Shown piece after piece: positions 57,340 through 64,000 of a stretch of DNA of 64,000 nucleotides. The stretch comes from Fistulifera solaris (taxonomy: Eukaryota; Bacillariophyta; Bacillariophyceae; Naviculales; Stauroneidaceae): contig AP026133.1 of NCBI GenBank assembly GCA_030295235.1, positions 434,001 to 498,000 of the forward strand. Direction: 5' to 3'. A program made the translations under genes and the position numbers. Every line of letters begins with the position of its first letter. Positions within the stretch are counted from its first letter, which is position 1. The notes below the pieces were generated by a model. The model ran no database searches. It was given only the letters and a program-made list of their open reading frames with translations, and was not told the DNA's origin.

Positions 57340-57842
57340 CTTGGTGAAAGATATTTTATGAAAGGTTCAATCTATGAAAAAGAAACAAGTAAATGCACCC
57401 TTATTGTTCTTGTATGTTCTGGTCTCTATTTTTGGATTCGGTACGAATAAAAAAATGGCACCTCCACGACTTAATATCGTTACAATAAGAATCAGAATAA
57501 TCGCTCATCCCTCGTCCGCACTTTATTATCAACCTCTCTACTCTGAACCTGAGAACGTGCGCGCAGAGAGGAAAATCCCGAGTCACTAATTCAGTGAGTC
57601 ATGAGTGAATCGGTTTGCGCCCCCCGCACCCCCGCATCGCGATGATGCAGATGATGCCAACCATCCGTCGATTATTTGATTGCGGCATCGAATGCGAATT
57701 CTGTCGTAAAGGAAAAGAGTTTCTGGTCTCTACTCTCAAGTCGATCTGTTGCAACCTTGTAATTTGCATTTCAGTAAGAAGGAAAAAATCAATTTCGAAA
57801 CGACAAAGAGGTCCTTTGTTTTTGTGAGCGTTCCTCCGTGTC
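57340..57842. promoter_or_regulatory. Divergent intergenic region
   Basis: 503 bp between divergent genes. A degenerate copy of the dispersed motif with TGAGTCATGAGTGA lies at 57590-57610. A C-rich tract (CCCCCCGCACCCCCGC) follows near 57619. Confidence 0.4.
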
Positions 57843-60446
57843 ATGACGAAGACGACGACACTTGCCAATCGCGCCGTAGTACTTTGCTTTTGGCTCATGA
57901 TACGAAACATTCATTGTTTCCAACTCAAACAGATCTCACCTCGAACATTGACTACTAGAATCATGTCCGCCCAAATGTCAAATTTAATACCCAGCAATCA
58001 AGAGCTGGTGCAACAACGATTGCAGGTAGCGCGCGAAAAGCGAGCAGCACGCACTCGGTCGATTCAACAAATCCAGGAACGGAATATGCATCTCAAAAAC
58101 ATACTTCATTCAGAGAATAACACTACAGTACCCATGTATGCGGTCAAAGTCACCGTTTGTGACGAATTGAGAGACGAACTCAAATTGAGTGGACGGGAAA
58201 AGCGAGGACGCGTGTTCATTGAATCAGAGTCCGACGCGGTGCGATCCTTGAAAGGACTGCGATTTGAATTGCATGCCTTCTTTCGTGCGTTACGAAAGGG
58301 AAGCTTTTGTTGTCGGCAGGATATCCATTAGTAGAAGAAGATGGGACAATCAGCAGCAGCAAGACTGTGGATGATGTGGTATGGAAGATTGAATCTGATC
58401 AAGACGTGATTGATACGTTCCAGAAGGCCGATAGATTTTTCCAAGTCAATGCGTCCACTTTGAAACGACCGTCAATTGTGATCAAGGTACAGAAAGATCC
58501 GAATGCTGCTCCACCGCCACCACCTCCCGCGTATCTGCAGAATATGCCAGATCCGTCTAGCAGTCCGACGATAACTATGTTATCGTTCTACTCGTTTCCT
58601 CCCGGAGGAGTGGAAAATCCGGAAGACTTTGCGAATCTGCTGCGGAAATCGTGGAAACCGTTTCAAGCCTTGGGCCGTATCTATGTCGCAAAGGAAGGTA
58701 TTAATGCCCAAATGAGTGTCCCGACCAATATATTAGACAATTTTATGGCGTGCTGTCAAAGTATTCCCGAGTTGGGATCGTACATGGAAAATGGAATAAA
58801 TATCGACCCCATTCCATTGACACGTGAAGAATTTGCCACCGCAGGAACACCCGCGGCAGGTGGTGAGCCCGCACCACCGTTCACGGGCCTCCACGTCCGC
58901 GTGCGCCGACAAATTGTGGCCGATGGTTTGGACGAGGCGTTGGATTGGCAATCCGCGGGATATGATATGCCACCCCTAGAGTGGCATCAAAAGCTCAAGG
59001 AAGAAAAGGATAACCTGGTACTTTTAGATTGTCGCAATACATACGAGACTGATGTCGGTCGCTTTGAAGGAGCAGAACCGTTAGGAACGGAAAACTTTCG
59101 AGACAGCTGGGCCGTGTTGGAAGATCGCCTCAAAGACCTTCCTAAAGATACACCCATTTATGGTTATTGCACGGGTGGCATTCGATGCGTCAAAGTTGGA
59201 GCTTACGTGACACAAAAGATGGGCTTTAAGAATTTCACTCGTCTCGCTGGAGGCATCGTTGCGTACGATCGAACAATACAGGAGGAAGCTCCAACAGAAG
59301 AGCCTCTTTTAAAGGTACCAATTTTGTCTTCGACGGCCGTCTAGGTCGACCTATCACGGAAGATTCACTGGGAACGTGTTTAACATGCGGAGGAGAGACA
59401 TCTTTGGTGAGCAACTGTCGCAATGAGAACTGTCACAAACGGATGATTCAATGTGAAAACTGTAGGACTTCTTTTCTGGGAACTTGTTCCGATGCGTGTC
59501 GACATCGCCTGGTTCGAGGGACTTCTGTTTCTATTACATCGCGACCAGAGGAAAGCAAAGTTTCGTTCAAGAATCTTGAGGATTATAGCTCGGGACACAG
59601 TTCTCCGACTCCCTCAGTTTACAAAGAAGTCGAGTTCAATACCAAGTCGCTCATTCCTTCAGGATCTCATATGATATCGGGAGACGCCCAAGGTCGTCTG
59701 CTGGCACAGCTTGCTTCCATGACACGAGAAGGACGTGTGATGGAGCTTGGGACATTTACCGGCTACAGCACGATTTGTCTCATCGAGGGAGCAGGGAACG
59801 TGGCCAAGGTAATGGGGCAAAAGGTACTAGAGAATCTGGTCCATTTGTGTTGACGATGGAGCGAGATTCGAGAGCGTTCGATGTTGCTACTGCTCACGTC
59901 AAGGCTGTGGCCGAACACGGTCTATCTGAAGCGGGTGCAGAATCAATATGCAGTTTCCGAGAAGCCGACGTTCCTTCGATACTGTCAAGCACTGTATCAT
60001 TGGTGTATGAAGAGTCGGTTGGTGTCGAACTTCGTCGTGTCTCGGATGCCCTGGCTGCCGTTGAAAGCATAGCAAATGGAGCAGAGGATGACCTGTCTCC
60101 TTTTGATCTGGTGTTTGTTGATGCGGACAAAACACGTTTACTTGACTACGTAGAGGCATGCCTGTCGAACGATCGGGTTTTGAAGAAAGGTGGTCTAATT
60201 ATTGTAGACAATGTTCTCTGGAAGGGCCTGGTTTTGGATGCTAGTCGAAACGATAGTTTTTCTACAGCATCCGATAACGAGGATGAGGAAGCCGATGAAG
60301 AAACAGCTGAACTCCGCAAGAATCGACGAGCTAGAAAGCTAGCCAACAAAATGCATCGATTCAATGCAGCGATTGCGCAAGACAAGCGTGTTGAAGTATT
60401 AGTAATTCCCGTGCGGGATGGTTTAAGCGTTATCCGGAAAAAGTAA
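57843..60446 (+). CDS. TrhO-type rhodanese fused to TrmR/CCoAOMT-type O-methyltransferase (three frameshifts)
   Basis: Met at 57843 starts a hydrophobic leader (VVLCFWLMIRNIHC) followed by FQLKQISPRTLTTRI, compatible with a plastid bipartite leader. Residues about 60-235 are a unique domain. Then comes a UPF0176/TrhO module: SFYSFPPGG, IYVAKEGINAQMSVP, LLDCRNTYETDVGRFEGA, and the catalytic YCTGGIRC near residue 442. The zinc-type tail is CLTCGG...CRNENCHKRMIQCENC (512-552). Without a stop the frame runs on into an O-methyltransferase: MELGTFTGYST (SAM site, about 635), DLVFVDADKTRLLDYVE, and GGLIIVDNVLWKG. Missing bases lie in the runs at 58305, 59307 and 59819; adding them gives 868 codons. 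The last rhodanese part and the methyltransferase SAM site share one unbroken frame (59404-59853). In bacteria the two activities make mo5U34 in tRNA. Confidence 0.85.
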
Positions 60447-60863
60447 ATGGATTAAAGTGGGTTATTTGTTGCTTGTCAGACTGTGCACGTTCTCTGGCTT
60501 TTCATATTTTGGCAGTCAACGAAATGAATAGCCGAAGAAGTGCTTTACCAAGGAGGCAACGAACAATGTTATCCACTAGATTATAATTCTTTCTCGACTT
60601 TCTGAAGCAGTTTTGAAACGCATCTTTGCTAAAATCGACAACGTTCTTGCTTTGGACCTTCAAACCCCGACAATCAGATTTACTATAGCCTCAAGTGTAA
60701 GCGACCTTGCTTCCCGACTGAATTTCAGTCCGGAGTTTGATCATAGTTTGCGCGTCATTACGCATTTATTTGCCTTGATTCCAATTCCAAGGCCATTTCA
60801 TTTTACTCTTATCCGTTACGAAACCATTGTTTTCCATAACTTATCATTCATTTATGACATATC
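60447..60863. other. Intergenic with dispersed repeat
   Basis: 417 bp. The stretch 60690-60733 aligns to 10291-10334: both have AGTGTAAGCG followed 11 bp later by CGACTGNATTTCAGTC. No supported gene. Confidence 0.6.
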
Positions 60864-61208
60864 ATGATAGGAGTTACATTTCTTCCCATTGTTGCCATGC
60901 TTGTCCATCTGAGAGGGTCGATCTACCGTAGTAAAAGGACGAACGATTTTAGGCCAGTGAAGGCTGACCATTCAAACAATGACGACGATTTTTTGCCGAC
61001 GCAAGAACCACAGATGTATTTCCCCACAGGACCCTTGACCCCCGAGCGAAAAGAGCTTTTGCAATACATTCAACAACTCAAGGCCGAAACGAAAGACGAT
61101 GATGATAACGAGGAAGGCGGCCGTGCATGTAGAGGAGAACCGCAGGTAGACCCATCCCGACAAGTTCAACCCAATAAAGGCGACTCAGAGTGGATCGATG
61201 ATTGGTAG
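60864..61208 (+). CDS. Small hypothetical membrane-associated protein, 114 aa
   Basis: ATG 60864 to TAG 61208. The N-terminus is hydrophobic (MIGVTFLPIVAMLVHLRG), fitting a signal anchor. The rest is charged and acidic, with a helical part (LTPERKELLQYIQQLKAETK) and an acidic C-terminus ending DSEWIDDW. I do not recognise it. A real gene is suggested by amino-acid make-up only. Confidence 0.4.
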   Translation: MIGVTFLPIVAMLVHLRGSIYRSKRTNDFRPVKADHSNNDDDFLPTQEPQMYFPTGPLTPERKELLQYIQQLKAETKDDDDNEEGGRACRGEPQVDPSRQVQPNKGDSEWIDDW

Positions 61209-61384
61209 AATTGTCGTAAAACACAGTTTGAAATATCTGGCTTGACGCATTTGCATTGGCAGTGCTAAAAAATCCTCGACAATCGGTCATAGTGACACAC
61301 TATCCCATTCGCACAACGAAAGGATTGATAAACTGAGTGACACCGGCCGCCTATGTCCGTGATTACGTTGGATCGGCGGGTATA

Positions 61385-62383
61385 CTATACATTATCGTCA
61401 CAAGAATGAAAGGCGGTGGGTGCGGTACTCGAGGCCTTCGGATTCCTCACATTCTGCCCCGGTGGACTCAACAACACCTGACGAATTCCTGCCGGGTGTT
61501 TCCCTAATGGCCAGGGCATTGCGAAGGAACGATAAATGCAGTTGACAATGTGAAGTAAGGGTTTTTGGAGCGCTCTCCCTGATCCAGGCATGACGGAAAT
61601 CGGCTGCTCTCGAGGTTGCAATGGGCTAAAGATAGGATCACAAACCACCGGGTTATCTCGGTTCATTTCGCGATGCTCGACGATTTTCGACAAAGTATTT
61701 AGAAGCAAAGCCTGCATGACATCTTTGGCAAACTGGTGATTGGCTATTCTGCGGATCGCCGATCTTGGGAAGCGAAAGAACTGCGTCTTTTCGAGAGTCC
61801 GACAACGCAGATTGACTTTGACAAAGATACTTGAATGATCGAAGAAACCAACATGCGCAATGTCAAACATTTCTGCCGAGCCGAGGATTCTGTCTACCTT
61901 CAAATCCGTTGAAGATCCGTCGTAGATCTTGAGGCTTACCCGGCCATGATATATGATATAAAAGTAATGCTCCGTTGGAATATCTTCATCACCATCGAGA
62001 GTGACAAATTCCATGTCTGGCGCTACAATGGTCTTGAAAAGACGTCGGGATAAACCTCCTGTACGATAAAATAAATACCACAATGCCTCTTCATTTTCAT
62101 TGAGCGCCACGTAGCGTTCATCGTTCAGAAGATTGACAAGCGAAGTACCGTGCACGTAAAGTCCCACCACGGCCCAGATCAAGCTATCCAACGGCAAGCC
62201 ATCGGCTTGACTGTCACCCCAAAGAGGCGAACCGAGTAATGAATTGATAAGAAGCATCATATAAGCAGCAAAGAGGAAGAGTCGAATGACCAGCAAATCA
62301 CCGTGCATGCCAGAAAGAGTGAAAAACAAGCTTGCGAGCTGCATCCATATCGACAGCGGCGTGTAAATGGATTTTGCCGTCAT
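61385..62383 (-). CDS. Popeye-like membrane protein with cyclic-nucleotide-binding fold
   Basis: The 332-residue protein has two or three N-terminal membrane segments (VIRLFLFAAYMMLLINSLLG; LIWAVVGLYVHGTSLVNLL). Then comes a cAMP-binding-like beta roll (ALWYLFYRTGGLSRRLFKTI; EHYFYIIYHGRVSLKIYDGS), the order found in Popeye-domain proteins, which bind cAMP in animals. The signature DSPE/FQVT residues of animal POPDC are not evident, so ligand binding is unproven. The C-terminus is Pro-rich. The upstream flank has a full CRE palindrome TGACGTCA at 62638-62645. Confidence 0.6.
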   Translation of the reverse strand: MTAKSIYTPLSIWMQLASLFFTLSGMHGDLLVIRLFLFAAYMMLLINSLLGSPLWGDSQADGLPLDSLIWAVVGLYVHGTSLVNLLNDERYVALNENEEALWYLFYRTGGLSRRLFKTIVAPDMEFVTLDGDEDIPTEHYFYIIYHGRVSLKIYDGSSTDLKVDRILGSAEMFDIAHVGFFDHSSIFVKVNLRCRTLEKTQFFRFPRSAIRRIANHQFAKDVMQALLLNTLSKIVEHREMNRDNPVVCDPIFSPLQPREQPISVMPGSGRALQKPLLHIVNCIYRSFAMPWPLGKHPAGIRQVLLSPPGQNVRNPKASSTAPTAFHSCDDNV

Positions 62384-62950
62384 TTCTCCTCAATCGGTAT
62401 GATTATTACGATGCCAATTTTTTGACCTACTTAGAAGGTACTTGCTCTCATTATTTTTGTTCAAATTCTGCGTCGCTTTGATTCCATTATTTGTTCATCA
62501 TCACGCAAAGATCCCCACCAGCAAGAAGGGATAAGGTTCGCGTTACGGGGATATTACGGTACGACTTCTCCTTTTCAAAAGGGAACCCTTAAATATCCCT
62601 CATCGTCTGTCCTCATCCAGTCCAGTCGACACCCATGTGACGTCATATACTCCACGTGTAAGAATGTTTTCGCCTCCTTCCTATCCACAAATCGATGTCA
62701 CATTTTACGTTTCCGGTATATAAGATTAACCATCTTTAACGGTTAATCGAAGTTCTTAGGCGTTTGCCTATTTCCGCGTACTGGGTTGCGGTACATGAGA
62801 AATGAGAAATGACAACATTGACAACGCCACGCCACTTCAAACCAAAAAGATGCTTAACCAATAAGTCGTTATCAATCACTTTCAATTTTAACTACGCATA
62901 GAAGTTTGGAAATGAATGCACTAGCTCAGGCCGAGTTCCTTGCTCTCTGA
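62384..62950. promoter_or_regulatory. 5' flank of Popeye-like gene with CRE palindrome
   Basis: TGACGTCA, the complete CRE, at 62638-62645, 255 bp upstream of the ATG at 62383. No gene is seen. The border to the MULE remnant is not exact. Confidence 0.5.
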
Positions 62951-64000
62951 CGCTTTTCTTGATTGTTGGAAAGGACGGTTCTAATAAAACATTCACATGC
63001 TTGAAGGCATTCCTTCCGAGTGAAAGCACTTGGGTCTACCACTGGTTGTGGTCTACTGCGTTGCCGACATTACATCTCAAAGCAGCTCTTTTTCTGTAAT
63101 CGCCTGGTGCTCACTGATGGTGATAGCTGCATGTATTTGCCGCTCCAACGTGCCATCAAGAGTGGTGTCCTTCCAAACTCTCAGTTCTTTCTCTGCGCGT
63201 GGCACAAAATTGATAGGGGAATGATTGGGAACAAGCTATCAAAGCCAAAACTCTCACATTTATCTGAACTTTTTATCAAATTGTTCAGAAGTGGCTATGG
63301 TCGTGGACGGACAACATCGAGAGCTATCGGGAATACACGGCGCCTCTTGGTCTGTTTTGGCAGTTCCTTGAAATAGAAGAAGTCAAGCGTGGTTTGGGTG
63401 ATGACTTCATTAATAATCTTAAAAAGTACTACAAAACAAGTGTCGAACCATTCCGAAAGGAGATTACGTTTTATCGTCGAATGTCTTTGCGGTGTGGAAA
63501 TGTAAGGACTACAAATTCAGTGGAGACAGAGAATGCTTGTTTAAAGAAATCGGCAGGAGGGGCAAGACCACAGGACAATATTCACAAATCGGCAACCGCT
63601 TTGAATCAAGTACAAAACAATCGCATTGGCGAGAAGAACCGTGACTGTGCCGCTCGAATGGAGATGAGTCCAACGGATGATTTGTACAACATGTTGACTG
63701 GAGTCACGACGCATGCAATAAGTTTGTGTGCAGCTCAATGGGAATCGCGAAATGACTACGGGCGTTTACCAGCACGACAGAGACTGCTTTTTTGTCAAAA
63801 GAAAGGTATACAAAGATTACTCAAGAGAGCTGCTTCGATGACGGAGGTGCGTATTACAAGCACATAGTTCCGCCATTTGCAAGGACTCGCGTTGTCAAGG
63901 TAGTAACTAAGGGATCAAACTACTCATTGAAGTGCAGCTGCAAAGAATGGGAGCGATCAGGATTACCTTGCCGCCATACATGGAGACTGGTTGATCGAAA
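62950..64000 (+). mobile_element. Degraded MULE (Mutator-like) transposase, runs off the window
   Basis: Pieces of one transposase lie in several frames: AFLPSESTWVYHWLWSTALP (about 63007), VLTDGDSCMYLPLQRAI with a catalytic Asp and FFLCAWHKIDRG (63110-63215), then GLFWQFLEIEEVKRGLGDDF into the frame at 63394-63867, and at the end CSCKEWERSGLPCRHTWRLV, a SWIM zinc finger (CxC...CxH). Frame changes occur near 63089-63093, 63350 and 63840. These are compatible with either decay or the homopolymer errors seen elsewhere in the window. The 3' end is outside the window and inverted repeats are not seen. Confidence 0.8.

Overview
This is nuclear DNA of a photosynthetic stramenopile, most likely a pennate diatom. 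The genes are dense, run on both strands, and have short GT-AG introns (about 59-201 bp). Several precursors carry the signal peptide plus A|F-A-P cleavage motif that directs proteins into four-membrane plastids: pyruvate dehydrogenase E2, FabZ and ketol-acid reductoisomerase. The species is not determined.

Layout. 1-1.2 kb: 3' end of a PPR protein. 1.3-6.5 kb: a plastid metabolism block with PDH-E2 and FabZ divergent on one promoter, then plastid ketol-acid reductoisomerase. 7-12.8 kb: a Got1-type membrane protein, a RlmN/Cfr-type radical SAM methyltransferase with a 27-nt microexon, degenerate repeats, a membrane-anchored kinase-like protein and a small unknown. 12.8-29 kb: the giant ribosome-assembly ATPase midasin (MDN1) on the minus strand. 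29.6-38.3 kb: a thioredoxin-fold protein, an NhaC-type antiporter in seven exons, a secreted NodB/thrombospondin-repeat protein, a C9orf85-like zinc protein and a PET100-like factor. 38.4-46.9 kb: a bestrophin-like channel, a mitochondrial carrier, an F-box protein, a rhodanese, a peptide deformylase and a possibly plastid-targeted unknown. 47.9-57.3 kb: a low-complexity secreted protein, a SASA-type esterase, an HMG-box protein, a repeat-rich inverted-repeat element, a type II membrane protein, an OPA3-like protein and a glycine-zipper protein. 57.8-64 kb: a fusion of a TrhO-type rhodanese with a TrmR/CCoAOMT-type O-methyltransferase, a Popeye-like protein and a degraded MULE transposase running off the end.

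Best candidate for something new: the 57.8-60.4 kb fusion. In bacteria TrhO hydroxylates wobble U34 of tRNA to ho5U and TrmR methylates ho5U to mo5U. One protein here seems to carry both steps behind a possible plastid-targeting leader.

Quality caveat. At least 23 single-base frameshifts interrupt conserved proteins, nearly all in runs of 4-6 identical bases (14 in MDN1). Adding or removing one base at each point makes every affected coding length divisible by three. This looks like unpolished sequence rather than gene death. Gene models below span these breaks.
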